Assembly (NCBI RefSeq): GCF_008831285.2
Contig: NC_045139.1
Location: 8,588,204-8,652,203 of the forward strand
Reading direction: 5' to 3'
Length of the DNA: 64,000 nt
From: Nymphaea colorata
Taxonomy: Eukaryota; Streptophyta; Magnoliopsida; Nymphaeales; Nymphaeaceae
Part shown: positions 1-15,887 of the stretch, piece after piece
Layout of the letters: every line of letters begins with the position of its first letter
Position numbering within the stretch: position 1 is the first letter of the stretch
Made by a program: the position numbers and the translations under genes
Notes under the pieces: generated by a model
Seen by the model: only the letters and a program-made list of their open reading frames with translations
Told to the model about the DNA's origin: nothing
Databases searched by the model: none

Positions 1-1648
1 CTGTTTTTCTTGTGGAGAAGGTTGACCTCACAAGAAGCAAACTGTCTTAAGGAGAACAACATAGCTGGTCGAATTGACTGGTGGGTGAAAGTTCTATGAT
101 GAGTTTGATTCTTATGAGCACTATTCTTTTAGATTGCAAACGGTTGATGCCCAACACTCAAACGCTTTAGTTGACATTTGACGTTAGACAATTCGTGACC
201 CAAGCAGCTTCCCATACCCACTGGGGCAACTAACGGAAGTAGTCTTTCCCACTCAATTACTACTGCAGTTTAGTTGTGCCAATTTGAGTCCAGATGCAAG
301 GCCAATGCACCTTACGGAAGTCTGTCACAGATCTGACGCTGACCCACATATCTAAACTTTTAGATCGCGATCCAGGTCTCACCGAAAAGCTTCTTCCCTC
401 ACTCACCTTTAATCAAATGTCCTTAGCGTGTAGATTAATTGAACCACAAGAGCCTTCTTCTGATCTGCATCTTATTTCCTTTTATATTCTTTTGAGAATT
501 TCTTGGGCAGTCTGCACTTTATCACGTCTTCAGCTTATGATGTACAGAAGATTATGGTATGTGGACCTTCTTTTCATACTCAGTTGAAGGCACCAACGTC
601 AGTGAAAAGAAGCTAATTAACATGGAGAAACGATCATCTGTAATCGTCTTACTTTGAGAGTGATTGAGGTCATATCTGAGTATCAGCTTATGTCACGAAG
701 ACAATGACACAAAGTTGATGGGACACGTGATGAGAGTTGACTGAGAAGGACGTATTCTACAATTATGTAGTTGATTAATGCACATTAATTTGATATACCA
801 ATGTGAAAAAAATACATTTTTCATTACGTGATTAATGCACTATATTAGAACATTGAATAGTATGACCGTGTGACATGGTGCTGGAAACTGTCATGTCTTA
901 TCTCTTGAACTTGGATATTCGAATTCGTTGTTTCTTTATTGGCAGAGAACAGATCTATCATTCCTTTACTCTTCTTAGAACATTTTTTCCCCCTGTTGCA
1001 AATAAAGCGCAGAGGGAATCATGCCTTGGAGTTGGAGATTTGGAGGGGGCCGGAAAAAAAAGGGAAAGACAGGTGGGGACGATGGAAACCTCTTTTGAAT
1101 AATTAAATGGAGCAGGGTCAACAACTCTTCAGATCAAAACAATAACGAATATAGAAAACAAGAAGTTTATTTCCATATAAAAATACAATGCCAATGTCTC
1201 CTTCCTTTTTGCCCCACCCCTACCCTTCAGAAGACAATGGAAGAAGAGAAAACAAAGAATGGTTTCAGTCTTTGAGGATGGCCCGGTTCTAACTAATCAT
1301 TTTAGGGTGGATTATGTGATAGGACTCCTTTCACATGTGATCTTAGCTACCGGCCAAGAGTTGTTGTCCTTGGCTTGTTTCCATCTTCAATATGTGGCAT
1401 TATTTATTTGTTTAGAGCGGCGGGGAAGGTTGATATTCTGAACTTTTTCTCTCGGCCGCATCTGCCAAAAGAGGAAAAAACTCTAAGTGGTCTATCCCCA
1501 TCGTTGTAGGTAATAATTTGTTTGTGAAAGGTCTGAGGGAATGATTGACTGGTAATTAAACTATATATCATTGCACCAGGGCTGTGTTATGGGAGTTACT
1601 TGGAAGTGGTGGGGTTGGTAAACGAATGAATCAGAGCGGTACATGAGA

Positions 1649-1760
1649 TGAGTCGAGCTCGAGCTCAGTCAGCTCAAAAAATTGAGTTATGGTTTGAGTT
1701 TGATTGGTTTAAGCTTATTCACCAACTCTCCATTGAATTTGAACCCTTTCGCATGAATCG
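1649..1760. repeat. Fragment of GAGCTCGA-rich dispersed repeat
   Basis: It begins with GTCGAGCTCGAGCTCAGTCA and continues with TTGAG/TTTGAG motifs. The same vocabulary (GTCGAGCTCGAG, TTGAGCTTGAG) fills two longer blocks at 19505-19873 and 21228-21490, so this is probably a short relic of the same family. Confidence 0.4.
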
Positions 1761-2025
1761 ACTGATAGTGGGAACTACTGGATTTTGTTTAATTTGCATT
1801 GCAGCAATGTATTTTTCCAGTTATGATTCTCTAAATAAATGATATCGGATCTCAACCCTTTCAATGACAAAATCTCCTTGAACAATAGCAGGCTGTTTTG
1901 TCTTTCCAGTTGCGTGCATGACACTTAAATAATTTTCACTCGTTAGGAACCGTGACCAATTCCATTAGCCAGCTGCTTGACATCCTGCCAACCCTTCAAT
2001 TATTGCTCCCTCTATCTCTCTCTTC

Positions 2026-2029
<4 letters not shown>

Positions 2030-2075
<46 letters not shown>
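2030..2075. repeat. (TA)n microsatellite
   Basis: About 22 uninterrupted TA units. Confidence 0.95.
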
Positions 2076-4284
2076 CGGCTTTTATTTTTTTATTTTTACA
2101 AATGTACAGGCAGTACCAAGTATATAGATAGTCTTTAAAAAAAGCCTGAAATATAATCAGGCAGCAGTACTCAAAGACAAGACACATGTCACCTTCCATC
2201 TTCCCTCCACTTCCATGGGCACCTCTTTCTCTTTGTCTTAGTTTTTTATTTTTTTCTTTTCAGTTAGAGTAAACAGATCCAATCTCTGCGTTTCGAGACC
2301 TTGGATTGTGACAGAGACAGTCTACTGTCCATTTCTTTCGTTCGTCATCTCTACCCGCACCGCTTCTTTTTCTGATGTCAGTTTCGTTTTATAGAGGAGA
2401 TTGGCAGAAGAGTCGTTGATTTGCAGGTTCGGTAGAGTATTAATGGGCATTAGACAGACTGGTTTGATTTAACAAGTTTGCGGAACTGCGTTGACAAGCA
2501 AGCGGAAGAAAATGAAGCACCATGAAGCTTCCTCCTACACGCTTTCTTCGCCTGCATTTCTAAATAGAAAGCTTCCCATTGATTGTTGAGGGTCGTCAAC
2601 TCTTTCTTTCCGTCTTTTCCTTCGTGACTTCCCCCATTATCAATGAAGACGAGCACTTGTGAATGACTGCATTCATTGTTACATTTCCTTTTGAAAAATT
2701 ATTTGCAGAGGGGAAGATGGTAGGCAGCTACTTGAAACAAAACCGTTCGAAATAGATTGTCAATGGTAGAACTGGTTACAAAGAGGCTGATTTAGATTGA
2801 ATAGCCGCTTCGGCGAGCATATCTACTGATATAACTTGAAAGTCTTTTATTAGAATCAAGCTGATAATTGGCTTCTTGAGAAACCTAAAATCCTAACTGT
2901 CTGATTAAATTTGAAAAAAAAAAAGTTTGGTGGTAGTGAGGATATGAACTGTTCATTTCGATTCAGCTTCTTCCTGTTCATCAGCTTTCTGTCGATTAAA
3001 TCTTAAAGAAGTGAACTAAATATGATCTCTTTCGTAAGAAATAAGCTCCCGATCACATGCATGATTCCAATACCAAAGTCGATTGCTTCAGCATTTCAAC
3101 AAAAAAATGAACGGCACACAGCCTTTGAAAGCTTGACAACTAAATCATGTTCTCTGATTAAAAGAATTGCAACTTAAGACATGATCTTCTCCAAGTAAAC
3201 TATGCAAAACATGTCTCCTCACCTGCCTTCTGCCCCGGTTGAGGCGATGCCAAGTACAGGGCTTGATCTTCACCTAAACAACCGTCCAATAAAGCATTTC
3301 TGATTGCCTCTCTCCTATTAAAACTGAACCAAAATGAATTGGTTCTCACTTTTTAATACTTCTTTTAGAGAGAGAAAGAGAGGGACGTGCAATTGTTTAA
3401 TAAGCAGGGTTAGAGAGAGAAAAGAGGCAGAGAAGGGGCGGAACGTGCAATTGTTTATCAATCACGCCAACCGGGCATGCACCTTTCTGCCTTTAAGGGC
3501 ATGCAAATTATAAGGCGAGAAGCGTCTGGGCCCCACCTCCCTTCCAAGGGGCGTGTGGGCCCCACACGAGACCTTCCTTCCATGATTGAAGACCCGGAAA
3601 AGAGAGAAACCCTAGAAGCTCAATTGGGGAGACGAAAATGGGGAAGGCAAATACGCAAGCGTCCAACCCCAACGCCTTCGTTTCTTAATCCCCTTTTGCT
3701 TTTTGTCCCCCCACACCCTCTTCCACTTTTGTCCCTTTGTCCCTTCTCCCTCTTTCTATCTCAATTACCTCCCAAAAAGGCTCTTCATCCCCACCGTTCC
3801 AATGATCTTTCGCTATCATATAGTTGTATTCCAGCCTCCCCACAAAAAAGACATTATTGTGCCAAAAGATATTCTGTAATATGTTTGATTTGACTTTGTG
3901 ATCATATAGACGAGTTAGATCCTCGATCTATTGAGAGGGCAGGTGATCTTTTCCTTAGATGTATGAGATTTTCGAAGTTTTAGATCTTGGTGGTTCATGA
4001 ATTCTGTTTATAACACATCTAACAGAAAGCTACGCAATAATAGATCTCTAGGTGTTGAAATGTAAAAGTCACATTGACAAGATTGGTACTGTTAAAGATT
4101 TTACGTAATTTGACTGATTTGTAGAAGACGACTGCGCGGTTTTTTAGGGATTACACTGCGTAGCATCTTTTTCTTCAGTGAGGCAAAGCTTTGCCCTGCG
4201 CCTCTAGTCCATATGAAAAAGTTTTTGTAATTGTATAATGTTGAATTAATAAACAAAGGAGTCCCACCGTCCCGTCCCGTCCTA

Positions 4285-4660
4285 CGCATAAAAATAAGAC
4301 AAAGAAAGCAACCGCCCCCTTCTTTTATTGCGTTCTCTTTCTCTTTCTATCTCTGTCATCTCATTTGGGTGTTCCTTGAGTTGGCTGGCTTATCTGACCA
4401 ATGCCGAAAGGGGTTATCTCCCCGGAGCCCTCTGTCTGCATTTCGTAGAAGCTGAACGAACTGCCAAGCTTACTGTCGCGATGGACTACTCCCAAGGCTT
4501 TGGTTGACTAGGGTTTAGAGAGAGAAAGCGAGGAGGGGGGTGTTGGGAGAGGTGGGTGCTTTGATTTTGTGATCTGGGGTGTCTTATTTTTGCGTTTTGA
4601 ATATTGGGTATCCGGCTTTCCGCCGGGATCCTAGCGTTCTGAGCGGGGGTCTCCGGGAGA
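4285..4660 (+). promoter_or_regulatory. Putative core promoter and leader of the MYB-CC gene with two short uORFs
   Basis: An AT-rich TATA-like stretch (CATAAAAATAAG, about 4286-4297) is followed by a CT-rich initiator-like tract at 4318-4355, which suggests transcription starts near 4320. The leader would then contain two short upstream ORFs: 4401-4448 (ATG to TAG, 15 codons plus stop) and 4481-4507 (ATG to TGA, 8 codons plus stop). Both end before the main ATG at 4661. The transcription start is inferred, not seen. Confidence 0.4.
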
Positions 4661-7600
4661 ATGTACCAGGCGATTCACCACTCGCTGGAGAAGGGTGTTG
4701 CGTGTGAGGACTTGCAGGGACCTCTAGAGGGCACGAATCTCCCCGGTGACGCTTGCCTGGTGCTCACCACGGATCCCAAGCCGCGGCTTCGATGGACCGC
4801 CGAGCTGCACGAGCGGTTCGTCGATGCAGTCACGCAGCTCGGCGGCCCCGATAGTAAGTTTCGGTCCCCTCTTCTCTTCTGCCTTGATTCTGGAAAAATG
4901 AGTCTTGCTTTTTGTTTTTTTTCGGGGGTCTCGTTTTGCTGATGTCTTGCCGTAGTCTCTTTTTGTAGCCTTAAAATAGCTAGGGATTTGTATTGTTTTC
5001 CATCAAACGCGGCATTGTGTGAGCGATCTTGTTTCTTGGTACGGGACACGAAGAATGGTGCTTATGTTCATGTTGTTTTCTTTCCTCTCTCTTTTGCTTT
5101 AAAAGTAGGTAGGGCTTCTTAGGTACCGGACAGACTTCTGTGATTTTGTTCTTCTAGTCAATGTGACTGACTCCCTCGTGTTGTTTTTTCCCAAGGTCAT
5201 GAAATAAATGATCTGCATCTGAACAATAGCATTTAGTGTTTCCTCCATTGAACATAAATATTCAGTCATCCATGTTAACATTTCTAAGAAAAGGCAATGC
5301 GCATCTAGTACAAATTTCTCAAGGTCTATGAGGAAATTGGGTTCTAGATGGACCGCAAAGTAGTGATTGTCATGTTTAGACAAATTAAATGGGCTGGGTT
5401 TTCCACAGGGAATCTCATAATTAATTGTTTTTTTTTTTACAATTTATGTTCTTCCACGTTTTTCATCTTGTTCTAGAAACATGGGGTTCATTTTGGCGGA
5501 TTGCTGAGCATGTTGATTGACTACATCTAAGGTCCTTGGCTGATTGACCGAAGTCAGATAAGTGAACGTCAAGCATATTGTATCTCTTATGTTATTTGAG
5601 TGCTGGGACCGGAAAAGCTTTCTATTTAATGTTGTATTTGGCTTATGAAGGACTTTTTTTAGTATGCGGTTGCTTATGTCATGAATGTGGATTGCCGTCT
5701 AGTATTAATCCAGAATCCAGAGTTTGTTTTAACTTTTATCTGGAATGAAGTTGAATCAAATGGCAATTTTTGTTAGAGAGTAGAGCCTGATGAAACTCAA
5801 CATTCTTGAGCTCTTTCTTTTTCTTTTCTTTTTTGGGGCTTTTTTGGCACGTTTGTTTTATTTGTTCGATGTTGTTATAAGTTAATGTTATGATACGTGA
5901 AACAGAAAATAGGTATTGAATTAAAAAAATGGTACCGCGGCAGTTATGGAGGCTCACTGAGTGGGCTCTTTTAGTTAGGGTTGTTGTTTTGTTGATATCT
6001 TGGTCACAAGCTAATCTCTACTGTGGGTTGTGTTTTTTTCTTTCAAGGTCCTTAGGGTACGCTGATATAATCTGTCGCCTTAACATGAAGAAGTTTAAGC
6101 AATCTTCTTCTGAAGCATAGATGATGAGAGAAATGTTTTTGAGTCGTAGGAAGCTTCCTGGTTTCAGAGTGGCTATTAAGCTATTCAAAGAAATTATAGC
6201 ACTGGTGCCTTGTCCTTGTTGAGTTTAAGTCTAAACAAACAATACCTAGTCCTAGTGTCTATAGGACTATATCTGTTTTTCGGCCCCCTCCATGCTGGGA
6301 AATTTTATTCAACCATGGGACAGGCAATGATTATGGTATATCAGTTAATGGTAAAGGGTTTCAAACTTGCTAAGCAAAGTAGGCAGTTGAACCCAGATGA
6401 GATGAGGCACAGTTAGTCAATTATTGAAAACTTGGCTGACTCGTTTCTGGCTTGAATCATTTTACATGCCGCAGTACGCATTCACTAACCCTCTTGAGCC
6501 TTATTAGGCATGCAATATGCAACCTAAGTTCTATATCATGAAATAATTGGACTTCAGTTGCTAGCCTTGATAATGATTGACCATCAAGCTGATCAGTGGT
6601 AAACTACTATCTTTTTCTGCAACTTGCATAAAAATTCTTCCTTACCTCTGCTGGATCATGATATCTTCAAATCCCTTTTCTTGTCGCCGAGAAGTATTCA
6701 TTATCAATCGTGAGTGTGTCAATTGTCATGTACATATTTTCTTTTTGTTATCTTGGTTTGTAGTCCCCACATCTAGTAGATCAATGTCTATTGGCAGGGA
6801 AGTTTGATGTGCTTACTTGACTGTTCACTAGCTGTCCATGTATTCTTTCATTCGCTAATGGAATTGCGGAATCCAAACTTAGGCTACTTTCTCACGATTC
6901 CTCACTGATCCCTTTCATACAAATATCGGTAAACCCTCACAGGATTTTATCCAAAATGACATCATCCAGATCCAAAGTGGAACTAATATAGTACTACTGT
7001 TACTTTCTGTGGCCTTGAGGCAGAAAATAGATAGGGATTCTGGGCTGTTACATATTATCTTTTCATTCGTTCTCCATTTCACACTCTTTCTGCTCAACTA
7101 GCAAATTATTAGGCATGGATAGAACGATTAGGAAAAAGATAGTTACATAAGCAATCTGGTCCCTTTGTAAAAAAAAAAATTCATGTTGCACCCTGTTACT
7201 GGATTGGTGAAAAAAGAATGTAATTATTTAAATAAAACAAAACATAGTGCACCATATGGGCGTATTGCTGAAGAATGTGAGGGTAATTGCCAGCATATTT
7301 GGGAAGATAAGTAGTGGCTAAGGGAGCGCCATTCTCCTATTTGGAAGAAGTGCACTATCCCATATGCTCTAGTTGTGTTCTTGGGGATGCACTAAAAATG
7401 TCTCTGTAATCCTAGCCTGTCTATTTTAGTCAATCTATTACTCATTTTGAGATTCATTGTTTCTTATGCTGTTGGTTTGTTCAAGGCTTTGTTTCTTACA
7501 GTTTGTTTGTTACTGTAATTGCAGAAGCCACTCCCAAGACCATCATGAGGACAATGGGAGTCAAGGGCCTTACTCTATATCATCTAAAGAGTCATCTTCA

Positions 7601-9256
7601 GGTTCACTTATTTATTTTTTCCTAAATTCATAAGGCCTCGTAATTAAGATCTTCGTTCCTTTACATTCTGAGAAATGATTTTAGTTCCCCCGTACAGCTT
7701 TCTCCATTGCCTCTCCCAGTTCGAAAAGTCATTTCTGTATAATCCAACTACCTCAACCTTTGGATTCGCTGTACTTATGTCACATGCAGACAGGCGCAGA
7801 GCAATTTCAAAAAAATTGGGTGCGTGTGTGCATATAATAATGAATGACCAACAATAAGGTTTTGCGCAAAGAAACAATGCATTCATTATTTACATTCTTA
7901 AAATATAAATTAATTAAGAAAAAATTAACAAACATGTTTTGGCCATGTTCAAAACATGCACACATGACCAGCTGTGTCAATACGGGTTCAGTACCCTTTG
8001 TGCCATGACCATGTAGCATCATAGTCTGTGACTATAGGTATGGCTTAACATGCAGTTAGTTTTCAATTTGAGTTGAACTTTCTGATCTAATTAACTATGC
8101 CACTTCTCGGTTCACTCTGACTATAAATATGCCTCAGCATTCAGTCGGTGTTCAATTTGAGTTCAACATGTTATTTTATATTTTACAAAACAAAAAAAAA
8201 AACATGATTCTTTAAGTAAAAATTATCCTATGGTATTACCCGAATTTTATTGAAATAGGATTAAAAGGAATGGATAAATATTAAATTAAGTCATATTATC
8301 TTACTGTCCTATGTCCAGACATGTCAGCAGGAGACACAAACAAGAAGGCATCTCCTGGTGACACTCCCCGGAAATTTCTTCTTTGCATTCTTCAATCCCT
8401 CGCTCTTCCTTTCTGTCCTTTTCTTGCCTTAAATGAACACCACTTTGTCTTCCATTCTGACTCGCCTCATTTATCCTGAACTGCTTTCCAAAATTTTTTA
8501 ATAGCCAGAAATCCATTGGAACAACAAGAAGGTTTGTATTTTCAAAATTTAAAACCTGAAAAACTGAGTTAGTGCAGAAAGTTTCTTGCAACTGCAAGCT
8601 CATGCACTGTTATAAATGATGCATCAGACCATGTTTTTTAGAAATACAGGACAAGTTGCTCAGATACCAGTGAGTGAGGCTTATTTGGGTTGTGTTATAA
8701 ATGCCTTAGCTAAACCTATTGATTGTGTCGTGAAATTTTAGCTTCCGATATTGCCTCAGTCAGCTGATTTCTTGATCAGATTAGAGCAGAGAACATCATG
8801 AAAAATAAAAATTCGTCCACACCACTCAGTCACTCTCTTAGCTGTGAGTGCATTTGACTACATAGGTAGGATTTGTACGTCGTACAATCTAAAAATGGAT
8901 AAAATTCATTTTTTGAAAGGGTAAACCATTTAGATTGACACGTTATAAGGATCAAATTTTTGCATGGAAGAAATATTATGTTAATTTCGATGTTATCGAG
9001 AGTGCTTCCTCACCTGGAATGAGCTGCCCTCAGGTTACATGCTAGTTTCATATCTTATACACACAAATCAAGCCCAGATAAACATAACAATATGTTGAAA
9101 TTTTTCATTTAAATATTTTTTTAACCATAAGCTCATGTATGACCAAAAGATTGATGTCCATATTAACTTTTTTTTTACATTGACCCAAACTACATTTTAG
9201 ATGACGAGTAAAGAATGCTAAAAGCTTTTTGTACTTCATTATCATCTGGAAGCCAT

Positions 9257-9296
<40 letters not shown>

Positions 9297-9483
9297 TTTA
9301 TTTATATTTATAACCTGCCAGATGTGATATGTGATGGGATGGCTAAGAATTAAAAACCTATTGCCAAATAGTCGCAGCATAGTGATGGTTTATGGTGCAA
9401 CAATGGTTTATAGTGCTTTTAGCAATGATTTATGTTGTTATCAGTGGATGGATTTTTAAGTTTTAGCCATCCGGCAGATTAGG

Positions 9484-9555
<72 letters not shown>

Positions 9556-9763
9556 TAGATGGAAGGACATACGCTTATATGCATGTTTGCAAAAGCCAAC
9601 AATTTACACTTCAAGAAATGGGGGAATTTGGGACACCTATAGCTTGCCAGAAGTTTTGCTTCTTTTGTTGAAATGTAAGGTTTGACAATTTTGCCGTTTC
9701 AATATGCAGAAGTATCGATTGGGCAAGCAATCTTGTAAGGAATTATCTGATGGCTCAAAAGAT

Positions 9764-9805
<42 letters not shown>

Positions 9806-10648
9806 GACGGTTTTAAAGACCGCTTATGTCTTCATGTTTCTTAAAAACTGGAACTAGCTCGCTGGTTTGCATGCTTTAACAATGCTTAAAAAATTGCAGC
9901 TGCCGGCCTTTCGGAAACTCAAGGCACTTCATCAAGAATGATGTCGCAGGAAATAAAAGAGTGAGATTCCAGAAACCATTGATCAAGAAGTCTCGGTGGG
10001 TGCCTCTTTATGATATTTAGTTCTCAATTTATTCCTCTGTTGTGCAGCGGCTTCCAGGTTACCGAGGCGTTGCGAGTCCAAATGGAAGTGCAGAGAAGAT
10101 TACACGAGCAGCTAGAGGTTAGTCCTAATATTTTCGTACTCCCACAGCTGAAATTATGTTCCCACTTCCCAGCAATCCTTGTTTCTAAGGACGTTTCTTG
10201 TGGGAAGCAGGTTCAAAGACATCTCCAGCTCCGGATTGAAGCCCAAGGGAAGTACCTCCAGTCCATACTTGAGAAGGCCTGTAGGGTGCTCGCCGACCAG
10301 AACATGGCTTCGTCTGGCTTAGAGACTGCAAGACAGGAACTTTCTGAACTGGCAATAAAGGTCTCTGGTGATTGTCTGACTGCTCCCTGTGATACCACCA
10401 ATTTGGCCTCCCTAACAGGGATGGCAGCAGTGTGTCTGGATGACAAATCCATTAACAGACAAACCCAAATTACTGACTGTTCTGTGGACAGCTGCCTGAC
10501 ATCTAATGATAGCTCCGGAAAAGTGTCTGCTGACATTGGTCTGCAAGCTGGAGGAAAGAAAAGAACAAGGCCCTTGTACCCAACTAGTGATTCGCTAGTC
10601 TGGGAAAGTGATGTGCGCCAAGATGTACAGTGGATGACCAGTTTCTGA
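4661..10648 (+). CDS. PHL: MYB-CC (PHR1-LIKE) transcription factor, 6 exons, 297 aa
   Basis: Nuclear DNA-binding protein of the GARP-type MYB-CC family, whose members bind P1BS-like sites and act in phosphate-starvation or vascular programmes. Coding exons are 4661-4853, 7525-7601, 9710-9764, 9900-9960, 10048-10117 and 10211-10648, all GT-AG and phase-consistent (894 nt with stop). The single MYB repeat spans about residues 40-95: it starts [20 protein letters not shown] and ends in the family signature [17 protein letters not shown]. The MYB-CC coiled coil with the LHEQLE motif (147-152) runs about 133-175. The ATG at 4661 gives MYQAIHHS, like close PHL homologues, and an acidic/serine-rich tail follows. 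The exact orthologue (PHL or UNE16 subgroup) cannot be fixed without a tree. Exon 3 ends at a weak donor inside a CT microsatellite (see findings). Intron 1 is 2.7 kb and intron 2 is 2.1 kb; they hold only microsatellites and minor repeats. Confidence 0.93.
8022..8170. repeat. Diverged tandem duplication in MYB-CC intron 2
   Basis: Two diverged copies about 93 bp apart share the order TCTG-GACTATA-TATG-CAG-TTCAATTTGAGTT-AAC: roughly 8025-8085 and 8116-8170. They are non-coding and lie inside the second intron. Confidence 0.45.
9259..9293. repeat. (AT)n microsatellite in MYB-CC intron 2
   Basis: Uninterrupted AT dinucleotides, intronic. Confidence 0.95.
9487..9553. repeat. Compound (CT)n-(AT)n microsatellite in MYB-CC intron 2
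   Basis: A CT run of about 16 units passes directly into an AT run of about 17 units, roughly 155 bp upstream of exon 3. Confidence 0.95.
9765..9800. repeat. (CT)n microsatellite abutting the exon 3 donor of the MYB-CC gene
   Basis: Exon 3 ends at 9764 with GATG. The intron begins GTCTCTCT and is CT dinucleotides to 9800, so the splice donor is the first unit of the microsatellite. Confidence 0.9.
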
Positions 10649-12184
10649 GGTTTGAATGTTAATTTCAAAACTTGGTTCAGTCAAAGTCTCCCAATTGTCA
10701 TGCACAAGGAGGTATATGAGCTTTCATTCTGTTGTAACAAATGAAGATATGTATATTTGAACCAGTGCGTTGTACTTGGATCCTACGAGGCCGTTCCTTG
10801 CAATACAAGCAGGCACAGGTTCAGGCTGAATTTTGGAGCAACTATTCATATAGCATGTAATCATTCTCATGTCTCTGTAAATTGGGTACCCTTGTTGGCT
10901 AAAAGAAATCTTGGTATTTGGGTGCTCAGTTCTATGTTACAACCATGAATTGCCAGCAATGCACAAAAGTGGGCACATGTACAGGAACATAGTAGTTTAC
11001 AATTGCACACCACGCGCCAACCACGGTTTCCCCATGAACAGGTACGGTTGTTCCTGAGGCTGTCACGGTTCAGACTAATAGGCAGGTGCCTCGTTAAATT
11101 TTTTAGATTGAATTTCTTGTTCAGATGTTATTCCAGAGCATTTAAGGCAGATTTGTCCATTTTCACTGTTTTCTGTTTTCCTTCAGCATCAATCAGAGCT
11201 TGAAAACCTAATTCATAGACAGGATATGGCATAGAGCTAAGCAAGTGTCTAAATAAATAGTCACAGAGATAAGTTACCACCCCCAGCTGAGGAGGGTTAC
11301 ATATGTGCGCCAGCTACACTGGTCTTCTGGAAATTAGAAATCACCTTGATCCAACCTCACATCATCAGAATCCATAAGAATTTGATTTCACTTGCTTTCC
11401 TTTCTTCGTAATAAATTATTTAAAGATCAAAATCCTTACCGCCTTCTTCCACTATTGATATAAAACTTAATAGCCTACCATAACAATATATGAATTCAAT
11501 AAATGTATAGATTAAGTTAGGTTTATGTACGCTGATTCTTACGAGTCTTTTGATAAGCTTGATTGTTCATAATATGCCAAGTTACCCTTTTTATTTAAAA
11601 AAAGAAAAAAAAAGAGACCACTAGTATCATATTTACTTGATCCTCTTGTACACGTGCATTCGTGTACATGTGATCTCAGCAAAGAAACAAACTTGTTGAG
11701 TTAAATTTCATTGAGTACCAAGCGCGGTGATTTTGCTTGGCGTGTACCAAATTTTGCCGATTCAAATTTTACAGCACTGTGTGCACGTAAGCAAACTCTC
11801 AGTTACAATACAATTTCATTGAACCGGAGAAAAATATATACCGAGCATTGTGAGTTTCCTTGGTCGGACTACCAAATTGTGACGAATTCAAAATGTACAG
11901 CATTGTTTCTCTAATAATGAAGAAATCTCTCGGGGGGTTGGCAGATACGTAAATGGCGCATACAAATGAAAACAGGTGTTGACGGCTTGACGGAAGAAAT
12001 AAATGAACCACACATATGATCATGTAAATCCTAAACTGACTGAACAGTCAAAGACAGAAAATCCCACATTTCCAACTTTGGAAAACCTAAATCAGGTCTA
12101 TATTTATTATATCTCCAGGTTTGAAGGCCACAGATCGAAGCGAAGGGAACACATTCGTCTTTAACCTATGAACTACCTCACCAT
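10649..12184. other. Convergent intergenic region with two 3' UTRs
   Basis: This lies between the stop of the MYB-CC gene and the stop of the E2 gene on the opposite strand. The left end (10649 to about 10760) is probably the MYB-CC 3' UTR and the right end (about 12060-12184) the E2 3' UTR. No conserved reading frame and no clear element was seen between them. Confidence 0.5.
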
Positions 12185-15643
<3,459 letters not shown>

Positions 15644-15879
15644 GGATCAAATCCCTACAACGATTCCCAGGAGAAGAAGTAGGAGAAGTAGGAAGCAGAA
15701 ATTTCCTTCAGTGCAATGCTAACAAGAGAGTGACAGAATCAGAACCCAAACGAAAAACCTTAATACCTAAGAGAAGCAACGACCCGAACAAAATTCCCGA
15801 ATCCTCAGGTGATGTATTCTCGCAGTTCCCCTTCTGCGAGAGAGATAGAGAACCTTCTCTTTTCCGGAAACCCCAAATT

Positions 15880-15887
15880 CTTTTATA
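15880..15887 (-). promoter_or_regulatory. TATA box of the E2 gene
   Basis: On the minus strand this reads TATAAAAG. It lies about 240 bp upstream of the E2 start codon and about 35 bp upstream of a CT-rich tract (CTCTATCTCTCTCGC, near 15838-15853) typical of plant transcription starts. Confidence 0.55.

Larger units (their letters stand above)
1..4300. other. Gene-free upstream region, no recognised gene
   Basis: About 4.3 kb with no reading frame that I can match to a protein family. It is AT-rich and holds a GAGCTCGA-type repeat fragment near 1649, a TA microsatellite near 2030-2075 and purine-rich tracts near 3366-3440. The longest open frame (3477-3893) is low-complexity, with a proline/leucine-rich C-terminal half that reads like untranslated CT-rich DNA. 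The right part (about 4000-4300) should hold the promoter of the MYB-CC gene. Confidence 0.5.

Noticed and set aside
3477-3893. 138-codon open frame upstream of the MYB-CC gene
   Set aside because: Low-complexity Pro/Leu/Ser translation of CT-rich DNA, no domain, no splice context.
9487-9553. Short-unit repeats that might be taken for a CRISPR-like array
   Set aside because: These are dinucleotide microsatellites in a plant nuclear intron; no spacers.
10213-10668. 151-codon open frame antisense to the last MYB-CC exon
   Set aside because: Mirror of a conserved coding exon; the sense frame explains the sequence.
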